A DNA stretch of 64,000 nucleotides, from the NCBI GenBank assembly GCA_964472545.1, contig CAYYNP010000002.1, positions 36,298 to 100,297 of the forward strand. Direction: 5' to 3'. The notes under the pieces were generated by a model, which was given only the letters and a program-made list of their open reading frames with translations, ran no database searches and was not told where the DNA came from. The translations under genes and the position numbers were made by a program. The stretch comes from CAYYNP01 sp964472545 (GTDB lineage Bacteria; Planctomycetota; Planctomycetia; Pirellulales; Thermoguttaceae). Positions 8,632 through 16,548 of this stretch are shown here, in pieces. The first letter of the stretch is position 1; each line of letters starts with the position of its first letter.

Positions 8632-9476
8632 TTCGCCTTCGGCGTCACCTTCTCGATATTTGGCGTCACGTCGGCCTCGGCGTTGCCCATGGCCCAGGCC
8701 AATCCGCCGAGCATGATCTGTTGGACCTGGGGATTGGACCAGATGTCGTGGCGGTGGCCGAAGGAGGTGTAGAAGACGCGGCCTTTCTCGTGCATCCGGG
8801 CCCAAGTGGCCGGGAAGGGCGGGCGAGCGTAGAGGCCGCCCTTCATGGTCTCGGTCTCTTGCACCAGGATCACGTGCAGGTCGTCGGCGATCTTCTTATG
8901 CGCGTACCACTCTTCGTTCAGTTCCAGCGACTCGCCCACGCCTTTGATGCCGGGGAACTTCGGCGAGGCCACGCTGACGGTGGCCACCTGTTGGGCTCCG
9001 TGGCCGCAGAACTCGCCGCCGACCATGGCGATATACGGATCGATCCCGCCACTGCGGAAGGAATCGGTGGCCGCGTGGAACCCGACGAAACCTTTGCCCG
9101 CGGCGATCGTGTCGAGCAGCCTTTGCTTGCCCTCGGGCGTCATCGGCGGGGTCTGCTGGCGATTGGGTTTGGTCAGGTCGCCGGAGGTGTAGAAGGCGAT
9201 GCAGTCAAATTGGTCCAGGTCGCCGTCGAAGACGCGGCCGTCCTTGGTACACTCGACCTCGAAGCCGGCCTTCTTGCCCAGCTCGGTGAGGGTCTTCTCC
9301 GAGACGCTCAACTCGTCGCTGGCCCGCTTGACGGCGCTGTGTTCAAATCCGGCGCTGCGGGTAAAGTAGAGCACCTTCTGCGGATCTTTCTCGGCGGCGG
9401 CGGTCCAACCGAAGGGGAAGGTCGATAGTCCGAGCGCGGCGGCGCCGCTGGCGACCAACATTTCACGGCGTTGCAT
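8616..9476 (-). CDS. ThuA-like secreted protein
   Basis: A 286-residue member of the ThuA family (PF06283, type I glutamine amidotransferase-like fold), common in planctomycetes as an exported protein near sugar genes. The ATG at 9476 gives MQRREMLVASGAAALGL, a twin-arginine-type signal with cleavage near WTAAAE. Family segments seen: KVLYFTRSAGFEHSA at the mature start, FDCIAFYTSGD, GKGFVGFHAATDSF, MVGGEFCGHGAQQ, NEEWYAHK and GRVFYTSFGHRHDIW. ThuA was first linked to trehalose and sucrose use in rhizobia, but the biochemical activity of most members is unknown. It overlaps the convergent zinc-ribbon gene by 16 bases and has an inverted-repeat element upstream. Confidence 0.85.
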   Translation of the reverse strand: MQRREMLVASGAAALGLSTFPFGWTAAAEKDPQKVLYFTRSAGFEHSAVKRASDELSVSEKTLTELGKKAGFEVECTKDGRVFDGDLDQFDCIAFYTSGDLTKPNRQQTPPMTPEGKQRLLDTIAAGKGFVGFHAATDSFRSGGIDPYIAMVGGEFCGHGAQQVATVSVASPKFPGIKGVGESLELNEEWYAHKKIADDLHVILVQETETMKGGLYARPPFPATWARMHEKGRVFYTSFGHRHDIWSNPQVQQIMLGGLAWAMGNAEADVTPNIEKVTPKANQLSN

Positions 9477-9540
9477 GGCGGGGTCTCCTGGAGAGCGGGG
9501 AAGGGAGGACGCGGTCTTCTGCGGCAAACGGGTTCGGCGG

Positions 9541-9617
9541 GGTGCCATGCCCACGCTTGCGTGGGCATGCCGGGTTGTTGGACGTCAACATGCCCACGCT
9601 TGCGTGGGCATGGCACC
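9541..9617. repeat. Paired palindrome, family A (CATGCCCACGC)
   Basis: Two 24-base near-perfect palindromes (9546-9569 and 9589-9612) with arms CATGCCCACGC/GCGTGGGCATG around a TT centre. They are enclosed by a short outer inverted repeat (GGTGCC...GGCACC). The same family recurs at 37450-37513 and 62132-62209. It lies between the divergent ThuA-like and lipoprotein genes. Confidence 0.9.
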
Positions 9618-9716
9618 CGTTACCCCAAGCGTCGCGAGACACTACGAGTATATAGCACGCCGCAAACCACCGCCAACTCGCCCGGAAACAACCCCCCGGC
9701 GTGCCTTCCCCTCCGA

Positions 9717-9745
9717 TTGACGGGCTCCGGGCCGTGTGTTAGGCT
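9717..9745 (+). promoter_or_regulatory. Sigma-70-type promoter for the EF-hand lipoprotein
   Basis: TTGACG at 9717-9722 and TAGGCT at 9740-9745 with a 17-base spacer, about 70 bases upstream of the GTG start at 9818. Match to consensus is good at the -35 and fair at the -10. Confidence 0.5.
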
Positions 9746-9817
9746 CCCAGACGGTAACGGGGCATCGGCGTCGAGGCGCTTTGGTCTCGGCGGTAGCTTC
9801 CGAAAGGAGTGTTGGCC

Positions 9818-10432
9818 GTGTTTTGGCAAGTGGTGCGTTTGGGTGTGTTGGCGGCGTGGACGGCGTTGTTGGCCGGTTGCAGTTGTTCGAGCAGGCCGGC
9901 CCGGGTCGATCCCCCGGCTATCGACGCCTCGGCGGCCGGTACGGCAGCCATCGCGCAATACGACCAGGACGCCGACGGGAAGATCGGCGGCGCCGAGCTG
10001 GATAAGGCGGCGGCGTTGAAACAGGCCCTCGAAAAACTCGACACCGACAGCGACGGCGCGGTGAGCGCGGCCGAGATCACCGCCCGGATCGAGGCCTGGC
10101 AGGAATCCGAGATCGCGCTGGTCGACGCAAGCTGCACGGTGACGCTCAACAACAAGCCGCTGGAAGGGGCCACGGTGACGTTTGTGCCGGAGTCGTTTCT
10201 GGGCGAGGAGGTCAAGCCGGCCAGCGGCACGACCGACGTCGGCGGCAGCGCGATCCTCAACATCGAAGGTTCCGACGACGGCATGCACTGCGGCTTCTAC
10301 CGCGTCGAGATCACCGCGTCCGGCACCACGATCCCCAGCCGCTACAACACCGAGTCGACCCTCGGCCAAGAGATCGCCCAAGACGCGGTAGGCATCACCG
10401 AGGGACTGCGGTTCGAGTTGGAGCCGAAGTAG
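9818..10432 (+). CDS. EF-hand lipoprotein with carboxypeptidase-regulatory-like domain
   Basis: A 204-residue lipoprotein. I chose the GTG at 9818 because AAAGGAG at 9803-9809 lies 8 bases before it. The lipobox is LLAGC with the lipidated Cys at residue 21. Two EF-hand calcium loops follow: DQDADGKIGGAE (49-60) and DTDSDGAVSAAE (75-86), each with the expected acidic positions and final Glu. The second half (CTVTLNNKPLEGATVTFVPE...) is the beta-sandwich seen in many short planctomycete lipoproteins. Calcium binding is likely; the function is unknown. Expected location is the periplasmic face of a membrane. Confidence 0.8.
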   Translation: MFWQVVRLGVLAAWTALLAGCSCSSRPARVDPPAIDASAAGTAAIAQYDQDADGKIGGAELDKAAALKQALEKLDTDSDGAVSAAEITARIEAWQESEIALVDASCTVTLNNKPLEGATVTFVPESFLGEEVKPASGTTDVGGSAILNIEGSDDGMHCGFYRVEITASGTTIPSRYNTESTLGQEIAQDAVGITEGLRFELEPK

Positions 10433-10468
10433 CCACCGCCCAAATCAACGTACCGTGGCCGCTTTGTA

Positions 10469-10828
10469 ATGCGCGATCCGGACGATCTATTCGCCGCACT
10501 TGGCCGCAGCGAGTTTCGCAGCCGGCAGCGGCTGGGGCCGAAAGAGCAGGCCTATCTGGCCGAGAAGACGCTGCCGGTGATCCTCGAACACGGCCGGCGG
10601 TTCATCGTCGACCGTTTGGCCCCGGCCGAGCCGCGCAACGACGGCCGCCAAACGCCCATGCGCGGCCATCCGGTCTTCATCGCCCAACACGCCACGGCCA
10701 CCTGCTGCCGCGGCTGTCTGAGCAAGTGGCACTACATCGCCCGGGGGAGACTGCTTACGGATAAGCAAATCGAGTACGTGCTCGACGTGATCGGACGGTG
10801 GTTGCAGGGGCAGGCGCCGCCGGGATGA
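10469..10828 (+). CDS. DUF4186 family protein
   Basis: A 119-residue protein that fits the DUF4186 family along its length. The conserved centre QTPMRGHPVFIAQHATATCC followed by RGCLSKWH is present, as are the family-typical opening (SEFRSRQRLGPKEQAYL) and end (LTDKQIEYVLDVIGRWLQ). The Cys-Cys-x-x-Cys and His cluster suggests a metal site. The family has no settled function. It converges on the radical SAM gene, with stop codons only 5 bases apart. Confidence 0.85.
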   Translation: MRDPDDLFAALGRSEFRSRQRLGPKEQAYLAEKTLPVILEHGRRFIVDRLAPAEPRNDGRQTPMRGHPVFIAQHATATCCRGCLSKWHYIARGRLLTDKQIEYVLDVIGRWLQGQAPPG

Positions 10829-10833
10829 GACGC

Positions 10834-11916
10834 TCAGCCGGGTCGGCAAGACGGATACCTGGCACCTGCGCGGCGCCGGGCCCGCGAGAAGAACGGCCTG
10901 CGAACCAGCGCCAGATAGAGTTCGTGCAGCAGCCACCAGGGTTTTTGCACCAGCAGCGAGAAATCCATGTAGCAGCCGGCGTGGCAGCGATTGTCGCAAT
11001 CCGGCACCGGGCCGTGAAGCCGGCTTCCCTGCTCGACGGCCGCGCCGTAGTCGGCCGTTTGAAGCAGGTTGCCGCCGGCCGTGTCCCGCTTGTTGCAGGG
11101 ATAGATCAGATCGCCGTTGGGCCGGACCCGGGCCAGCAGCGTGGGCTGGCAGCGGTAGTCGTCGAATCGCCGGATGCCCTGATTGTACAGCATGCTGCCG
11201 GCGACGTCGCAGCCTCGCCGCTTGAGGTCCAGGATGCGGCGGATCAGTGCCTCGTATTCGGCGTTTTCCACGAGGCCGTCGGCCGGATAGAAACCCCGTA
11301 TCTCCGGAACGGCCGCGAAGCCGATGTTGTGCTCGAGGGCGAAGTCGATCACGTCATGGGCGTCGGCGACGTTCTCCGGCGTAATGCAGACGTTCAACTG
11401 GAGCTTGAATCGCTTGCGGCGCCGCAACCCGGCGGCCAGTTGTACGTTGCGAACGATACGCCGGTGGACCCCCGGCCGGCCGAGCATCCGGTCGCCCCGG
11501 CCGTGGTCCATCGTGTCCAGACTGATCATCAAGCGGTCGATCCGGTCCAAGGTGTCGGTCTGCTCGTCGAGGTTCAGGCCGTTGGTCAGCACGCAAACCA
11601 TGCGATAGCCCATCCCCCGGACGGCGCGGAGGATCTCCGCCAGGTCGTCGCGGCAATAGGGCTCGCCGCCGGTGAGGATCAGCATGTCGATGCTGCGGCG
11701 GAGGGCGCGGAACAGTTCGATCCACTCATCAAAGGTAAGCTCGCGGTCGATCTGCTTTTGCGGGTACTTTACTCCTTGCCCGTCGTTGCAGTACGTACAC
11801 GCGAGGTTGCAGCGATAGGTAAGGTAGATGTAGCCCATCAGGGGGTAATCGAGCGACTGCCTGCCGAAGCGGGCGTACAGGACGTGTCGAAGGAAGTGAC
11901 GTTCGAGCAGCAGCAT
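10834..11916 (-). CDS. Radical SAM protein with SPASM-like C-terminus
   Basis: A 360-residue radical SAM enzyme. The [4Fe-4S]/SAM motif is Cys36-Cys40-Cys43 in YRCNLACTYC, and the SAM-binding LTGGEP follows. The C-terminal part has further cysteines in YPCNKRD and DNRCHAGCYMD, a pattern typical of SPASM/twitch domains that hold auxiliary iron-sulfur clusters. Related enzymes modify peptides, sugars or cofactors; the substrate here is unknown. It is the last gene of the minus-strand run that begins at 21133 and contains two other radical SAM proteins and a fatty-acid-type module. A repeat hairpin separates it from the preceding gene. Its membership in the same pathway is inferred from position and strand. 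Confidence 0.85.
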   Translation of the reverse strand: MLLLERHFLRHVLYARFGRQSLDYPLMGYIYLTYRCNLACTYCNDGQGVKYPQKQIDRELTFDEWIELFRALRRSIDMLILTGGEPYCRDDLAEILRAVRGMGYRMVCVLTNGLNLDEQTDTLDRIDRLMISLDTMDHGRGDRMLGRPGVHRRIVRNVQLAAGLRRRKRFKLQLNVCITPENVADAHDVIDFALEHNIGFAAVPEIRGFYPADGLVENAEYEALIRRILDLKRRGCDVAGSMLYNQGIRRFDDYRCQPTLLARVRPNGDLIYPCNKRDTAGGNLLQTADYGAAVEQGSRLHGPVPDCDNRCHAGCYMDFSLLVQKPWWLLHELYLALVRRPFFSRARRRAGARYPSCRPG

Positions 11917-11938
11917 GGTGCCATCCTACCTCACGAGC

Positions 11939-11993
11939 AAAAAGGGGGACAGGCTACTTTTTGACGCCGAAAAGTAGCCAGTCCCCCTTTTTC
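11939..11993. repeat. Inverted repeat, family G (GGGGGACAGGCTACTTTT)
   Basis: A ~23-base arm AAAAAGGGGGACAGGCTAC... pairs with its complement ...GTAGCCAGTCCCCCTTTTT across an 8-base loop. It lies between the two last genes of the radical SAM run. On the minus strand the hairpin ends in a T-run, so it could end or attenuate transcription. Confidence 0.85.
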
Positions 11994-11998
11994 GTCGT

Positions 11999-13312
11999 TC
12001 ACGATCGTTGCTTGGCAAACAGCCCCTGGCGGAAGATCCAGAGCACCACCCCCACGGCAACGACGAACAGCAACTCGGTCGACTCTTCCCAGAAGTTGTT
12101 CCACAACAGGTCGCGGCTATAGGCGGTGGCCAACAACAGGCGGAAGAACCCAAAACCCATCGGCCCCATGGCCGCGGCAAAGGCGAACTTGGCCGGCGGC
12201 AGGGGATCTTCGCGCTTGAAGCAGAGAATCAATAGCGAAACGGTCAGCATGACGATCGCCGCGATCGAGCAGTAGTGCGTCTCGAGCACCCGTTGGTACC
12301 AGAGGTGGGCAAAGTGGTACGGCGAGTCGTAGATCGTCGTGTTGTACGAGAAGGCCTGCCAGTCGGCACAAAGCGGCATGCACGCCACCACGATGCACGC
12401 CGGCACGATCAGCAGAAACGCCCGCTTCAAACCGCACGGCACCTCGGCGTACTTCACGCACCGCCGGCAGAGGCCCAAGGCGGCACACTTGCCCTCGGGA
12501 TCGCTCAGACGGAGGATCCTCAGGTCGATCCCCTCCAGCAAGGCGTAGGTGGTGAAGCCGAAGCAGAGCAGCATGCCGAACATGTGGAGGTATTCGAGCA
12601 AATAGGACGTTTCGGCGTAGAACAGGAAATTCACCGCGCAGCAGTTCTCGCCGACGAAGAAGCAAATCATCGCCAGCCGCAGCGCCGCCAGATCGGCCGC
12701 CCGGCTTCGCCAAAGGACCACGATCAGCACGAACGAGATTAGCGTGTAGAGCGGCTTGACGACGAACGCGGCGACGACGATCGCCAACTGCGCGGCGCCG
12801 GGCGTCTCGCGGAAGGGGAATGCCACCGTCTCGCCAGACGCCGTGCGGAAGCCGAGATACGGACCCGGCTCCGCTTCGCCTGCCATGCCGATCCACTCGT
12901 CGATCCCTCCACGTACGCTGGCGGCCCCTTCGACGCTCAGAGCGTCAAGGTGGCGTGCCGCCAACACGCTGTTGATCCCACCGTCGCAGATCAACAGCAT
13001 CCGCTTTCCGGCCAGCCGTTCGGGCACGTCGGCGGGATCGTCTGCGGCGAGGATTCCGTCCAGCGGCCAGCTCTGTGCCCCGTCGATGTGTTGCGCTTCA
13101 AATGCGGCCACCGGACGGACGTCGACCAGCACGGCCGATTCGTCGCCATGGCGAAGCACCTCCAGCGCTTGCGGTGGCCGCATCGTCTCGACCGTGCCGA
13201 AGAACAGCCCGTAGAAGACCAACGGCAGCAACAGGCCGACGGCAACCATCCCCCACAACAGCCAGCGCAACCACGATGGGCTTCGTTCGTTCAGGTCAGC
13301 GGCGGGCGTCAT
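11999..13312 (-). CDS. Rhodanese-domain multi-span membrane protein
   Basis: A 437-residue protein without a family I can name. The ATG at 13312 gives a first membrane span (17-39), then a rhodanese-like domain (about 45-142: VLVDVRPVAAFEAQHIDGAQ...LLICDGG) whose Cys109 is in the active-site position. Six or seven spans follow. Between two of them is a cysteine-rich cytoplasmic or periplasmic loop (Cys276, 282, 285 and 293 in KCAALGLCRRCVKYAEVPC) that could hold a metal. Another CC pair (224-225) lies in a span. It sits between the Tes-like and SPASM-type radical SAM genes. A role in sulfur or electron supply to iron-sulfur enzymes is possible but not shown. Confidence 0.7.
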   Translation of the reverse strand: MTPAADLNERSPSWLRWLLWGMVAVGLLLPLVFYGLFFGTVETMRPPQALEVLRHGDESAVLVDVRPVAAFEAQHIDGAQSWPLDGILAADDPADVPERLAGKRMLLICDGGINSVLAARHLDALSVEGAASVRGGIDEWIGMAGEAEPGPYLGFRTASGETVAFPFRETPGAAQLAIVVAAFVVKPLYTLISFVLIVVLWRSRAADLAALRLAMICFFVGENCCAVNFLFYAETSYLLEYLHMFGMLLCFGFTTYALLEGIDLRILRLSDPEGKCAALGLCRRCVKYAEVPCGLKRAFLLIVPACIVVACMPLCADWQAFSYNTTIYDSPYHFAHLWYQRVLETHYCSIAAIVMLTVSLLILCFKREDPLPPAKFAFAAAMGPMGFGFFRLLLATAYSRDLLWNNFWEESTELLFVVAVGVVLWIFRQGLFAKQRS

Positions 13313-13332
13313 CGTAAGGCTCCCGAAAAATC

Positions 13333-13411
13333 GTAGGGTGCGTCTCGACGCACCACGCGACCGCACAACCACGGCGACAACCGATTCACGGTGCGTCGAG
13401 ACGCACCCTAC
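13333..13411. repeat. Inverted repeat, family B (GTAGGGTGCGTC)
   Basis: Perfect 22-base arms (13333-13354 and 13390-13411), each itself palindromic (GTGCGTC-TC-GACGCAC), around a 35-base centre. A second member is at 25574-25648. It lies between the first Tes-like gene and the rhodanese gene. Confidence 0.9.
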
Positions 13412-13457
13412 ATCCCCAGCCCCCTATCCCTAGCTCCCAATCCCCAGCCCCCCGCCC

Positions 13458-14840
13458 CTAGCTCTCTGCCCGCCGCAGCACATTATTCACACACGCCGGG
13501 ATCTGCGTCCCGTCCGGCTGAGGATACACGTTACAGCATCGCCGCACGCGGGCCAAGTCGAACGTGTCGGCGTCCTGGAAGGCGTGGATGAAGACCGACT
13601 TGATCCGCCGCTCGGCGACCGTGAAGGCGTGGCGGGGATTGAAGCCGCAGCAAGACAACTCATCGAGCATCCTGCGGAGCGTCTGCATCACCGCCGGTCC
13701 ATCCGGCACACTGCCCGCCGGGCCGCTGTAGAGGTCGTAGATCAACTCCTTGAGCACCTCGTGCTCCTCTTCGTCGAGGCCGAAGATCGTGCGATTGGCC
13801 AGGCAGTCCATCATCTTCGACGCCTCGATCAGCTTGCCCAGCGAAACGCTCCGGCCGTCGTCGAGCATGAGGAAGTAGGCCAGGTTGAAACAGAGCGGAT
13901 GACTGCACGGCAGCGGGGCGAAATCGGCTCGGGTCACCGGCAGATCCGGGTCTTCGTCGAGCAGGCCGATCACGTCGGGGATCGTCAGCCGCCGTACGTC
14001 TTTGGCCAACCCGGCACCACGTCCGGCCAGCGCGATCGGCTGGATCATCGTGCTCACAACGTGCGGCTGGGCGAAGGCGTATTGCAGGATCGGCACGAGT
14101 TGGTCGTCGTTTACGCGGCCGGCCACCGTAACCGTCAGCGACGTCGAGATGCCCGAGTCGGCCAGCCGGTCGAGGATGCGGTGCTTTTCGGCCAGCAGCG
14201 GCCTCCCGCGGAGGATTTCGTAGGGCCGCTCGGTGAAGCCGTCGAATTGCAGCGAAACGACGACGTTTCTGGCGTGCAACTCCTCCAGCAGTTCCTCCTC
14301 CCGAAGCAGCGCCAGACCGTTGGTCGAAATGCTCAGCCGCACGATCTCCGGCCGGCTGAGGGCCTCGTCGACCATTTCCAACAGGTTCGGATGTACCAGC
14401 GGCTCGCCGCCGGAGAAATTGAGCACGTCGATCTGGCCCTCGGCTTCGATCAGGGCGTCTAACAGGCCGCGGAGTTCTTCGAGCGTCATGTCACGGTCAT
14501 CCCCAGCGTCGACCAGGCACACCGGGCAACTCAAATCGCAGCGGGACGTGATCTCCACGATCGGCAGGCAGACGTGCTGCTCGTGCCGGTCGCAGACGCC
14601 GCAGCCCTGCGGACACGGCACGTCGGAGCGGCCGGCAAACCGCCGCGGCACCCAGGCCGGCTTCACGTAGCGCAGCGTCTTCAGGTAGTCGTCCGGATCG
14701 CTGCGGATCAGCGCCTGCCGCTCGCCGTGCTCGAGGCAAACCTTCCGCAGGTAGACGCCGTCGTCGTCCGTCACGACCTTCGCCGGCACGATGCGCCGGC
14801 AGGTGCCACAGGCCGACTGCGTGATGCCCAGGGTGTTCAT
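13458..14840 (-). CDS. Tes-like multi-cluster radical SAM protein (copy 1)
   Basis: A 460-residue radical SAM protein with the architecture of the archaeal tetraether synthase group (MJ0619/MA_1486 type). An N-terminal metal knuckle (Cys11, Cys14, Cys35 and His38: ACGTC...CLEH) is followed by a second cluster (CPQGCGVC at 76-83, Cys91). Then comes the radical SAM motif Cys101-Cys105-Cys108 (SRCDLSCPVC) with NFSGGEP. More cysteines follow near the end (PCSHPLCF, ...IPAC). In archaea Tes joins two lipid tails by a carbon-carbon bond between unactivated methyl groups. Here the neighbours are a fatty-acid-type module and a second Tes-like gene, so an acyl chain substrate is the best guess. The reaction is inferred, not shown. 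Confidence 0.8.
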   Translation of the reverse strand: MNTLGITQSACGTCRRIVPAKVVTDDDGVYLRKVCLEHGERQALIRSDPDDYLKTLRYVKPAWVPRRFAGRSDVPCPQGCGVCDRHEQHVCLPIVEITSRCDLSCPVCLVDAGDDRDMTLEELRGLLDALIEAEGQIDVLNFSGGEPLVHPNLLEMVDEALSRPEIVRLSISTNGLALLREEELLEELHARNVVVSLQFDGFTERPYEILRGRPLLAEKHRILDRLADSGISTSLTVTVAGRVNDDQLVPILQYAFAQPHVVSTMIQPIALAGRGAGLAKDVRRLTIPDVIGLLDEDPDLPVTRADFAPLPCSHPLCFNLAYFLMLDDGRSVSLGKLIEASKMMDCLANRTIFGLDEEEHEVLKELIYDLYSGPAGSVPDGPAVMQTLRRMLDELSCCGFNPRHAFTVAERRIKSVFIHAFQDADTFDLARVRRCCNVYPQPDGTQIPACVNNVLRRAES

Positions 14841-14888
14841 TGGCTCGACTCCGGTTGACCGCTAGCAGCACGTGCCAAGTGAATTCGC

Positions 14889-14985
14889 GGGTGGCTGGGG
14901 CAAAGCGCAGCGGTGCCCCAGATTGCCGGCGCCTCGATTGCCTCGCAAATCCCTGGGGCACCGCTGCGCTTTGCCCCAGCCACCC
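14889..14985. repeat. Long inverted repeat, family C (TGGCTGGGGCAAAGCGCAGC)
   Basis: Arms of about 33 bases (14889-14921 and 14953-14985) pair perfectly around a 31-base loop, giving a very stable stem between the two Tes-like genes. A degenerate copy is at 16440-16538. Confidence 0.9.
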
Positions 14986-15005
14986 AATCACCAAGGTCAC
15001 GTGTG

Positions 15006-16418
15006 CTACGTCTCAACGTAAAACCGCTCATCTTCCATCCGCGTAAAGAGATTATAGGTACAGGCCGGCACCAACCGGCCGGGCTCCGCCGGCACCAGGT
15101 CGGGGCAGAGCATCGCCCGGGAACAATCGAACGTGTCTTCGTCCATGTGGGCGTGGACGTAAACCGTCCGCACGGCCGACTCGGCGATCTGTTGGCGGCG
15201 GAAGTCGGAGATCGGTTCGCCGGACGGGTAGAGTTGCTCGACCAGCCGCCGCAGCACGCCCAGCGGCTCGGTCCGGCCCTCGGCATAGAGCTGGTTGATC
15301 GCGTCGGTGAAGAAGTCGTCTTCTCGGCCGGGGCGAACTAAGTAAGAGTCCTCCAGCAACGCCGCCACCTTCTCCCGGGATGCCAGTCGGGCGAACGGCA
15401 ACAACTCGTCCTCGCTGCGGAGCATGTAGCAGATCAGATAGCACAACGGATGCGCCGATGGCCGCGTGGTGAAGTCGTCGAATCCGAGCGATCCACCCGA
15501 GTGGCGGCAGACGATGCGCGCGGCTTCGTCGACCGGGACGTGCTGGCCGGCTTGGAAACGGCCGCCGCCCTGCCCGGTGTAGGTCATCGTCTGCACCGTC
15601 AGACTGAGGATCGCGTCGTTGCTGCGCATCAGCTCGATGATTTCGCCGACGGCCGCTTCGTTGCAGTCGCGGATCATCACGTTCAGGAGCGTCATCTTCA
15701 CGCCCGCCCGGGTGAGATTCTCGATCGCGCGGCGCTTCAGGTCGGTCAGATCGCGGCCGTGCAGCTTGCGGCTGATTTCGGGGTCGAAGGTGTTCAATGA
15801 CAGGATCACGTACACGCCGCGTCGAGCCAACTCCTCACACAGCGCCACGTCTTCGGCCAGCCGGATGCCGTTGGTGTTCATCGTCACGCGGCCGATCTCC
15901 TCGCGATGGCAAACGTCGAGGATTTCGAGGATCTGCGGGTGCAGCGTCGGCTCGCCGCCGGTGACGTTGATCAGATCGACCCGGCCGGAGGACTTCACGA
16001 TCCAATCGACCGTCCGCCGCATCTCGTCGACCGGCATGTGGTAGATCCGATCGGCCCGATTGTACGTGAAACAGATCGGACACCGCAGGTTGCAGGCGTT
16101 GGTGACCGAAACGACCGGAAGTTGGCAGGGCGAGGCATGCCAGGTACAAGGCCCACAGTCGTGCGGGCAGCCGCGCTGCGGGGGTTTGGCCGCCGGAAGC
16201 GGCGAGCGGTCGGGCATCGGCCGCAGCACGTCGCTCAGGTACCAATCGCGGTCGGCCGCGATCAAAGCCGGGGCGTTCTCGCACGTCGGACAGAGACTCT
16301 GCTGCCAAACCTGCCGATCGCGAAAGAAGACGCGAGCCGGCACGACCGCACGACACTGCCGGCACATGCCGCGAACGGTGGTGAAGTAGGTCGAGTCGCG
16401 CTGTTCAAGGCGTGCCAT
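15006..16418 (-). CDS. Tes-like multi-cluster radical SAM protein (copy 2)
   Basis: A 470-residue paralogue of the previous gene. Its N-terminal knuckle is a full four-cysteine rubredoxin-like set (Cys19, Cys22, Cys43 and Cys46), followed by CPHDCGPCTWHASPC (84-98), the radical SAM motif CNLRCPIC (109-116), and NVTGGEPTLHP. C-terminal cysteines are in HPLCYLICY, CSRAMLC and VPACTYN. The four sets match the metal inventory reported for archaeal Tes (three [4Fe-4S] clusters plus one rubredoxin-type iron), so all ligands for full activity seem present. The ATG at 16418 starts the conserved region directly. Upstream lies the assembly gap. The two paralogues probably act on the same acyl pathway in different steps. 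Confidence 0.82.
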   Translation of the reverse strand: MARLEQRDSTYFTTVRGMCRQCRAVVPARVFFRDRQVWQQSLCPTCENAPALIAADRDWYLSDVLRPMPDRSPLPAAKPPQRGCPHDCGPCTWHASPCQLPVVSVTNACNLRCPICFTYNRADRIYHMPVDEMRRTVDWIVKSSGRVDLINVTGGEPTLHPQILEILDVCHREEIGRVTMNTNGIRLAEDVALCEELARRGVYVILSLNTFDPEISRKLHGRDLTDLKRRAIENLTRAGVKMTLLNVMIRDCNEAAVGEIIELMRSNDAILSLTVQTMTYTGQGGGRFQAGQHVPVDEAARIVCRHSGGSLGFDDFTTRPSAHPLCYLICYMLRSEDELLPFARLASREKVAALLEDSYLVRPGREDDFFTDAINQLYAEGRTEPLGVLRRLVEQLYPSGEPISDFRRQQIAESAVRTVYVHAHMDEDTFDCSRAMLCPDLVPAEPGRLVPACTYNLFTRMEDERFYVET

Positions 16419-16439
16419 CGGTCGTTTCCAACGTTGTGA

Positions 16440-16538
16440 TGGGTGGCTGGGGCAAAAGCGCAGCGGTGCCCCAGGTTGCCGGAGAAAATGGGCACCCCAG
16501 CGCATTTACCCAACCACCCCCCCCATCAGGCCCGGAAA
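16440..16538. repeat. Family C repeat, left arm intact, right arm degraded at gap
   Basis: 16440-16473 repeats the family C arm (GGGTGGCTGGGGCAAAAGCG...). The expected right arm is not clean: pieces such as GGGCACCCCAGCGCA lie on both sides of the Ns together with long C and G runs, as if the stem had blocked sequencing. Confidence 0.7.
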
Positions 16539-16548
16539 NNNNNNNNNN
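16539..16548. other. Assembly gap (10 Ns) in low-quality sequence
   Basis: Ten Ns, followed by a run of G and, at 16612-16626, a run of C. The protein read across this stretch is meaningless. The true distance between the dehydratase-like gene and the second Tes-like gene is unknown and could hide part of a gene. Confidence 0.98.

Noticed and set aside
8211..9428. Long plus-strand frame over the end of the zinc-ribbon gene and the ThuA-like gene
   Set aside because: Opposite the ThuA coding sequence with no recognisable protein; caused by GC-rich codon structure.
10834..16418. RiPP peptide-maturation cluster because of three radical SAM genes
   Set aside because: No short precursor gene was seen, and two of the proteins have the Tes-type metal sites and lie with ACP and ketosynthase genes. 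It remains possible for the SPASM-type protein alone.
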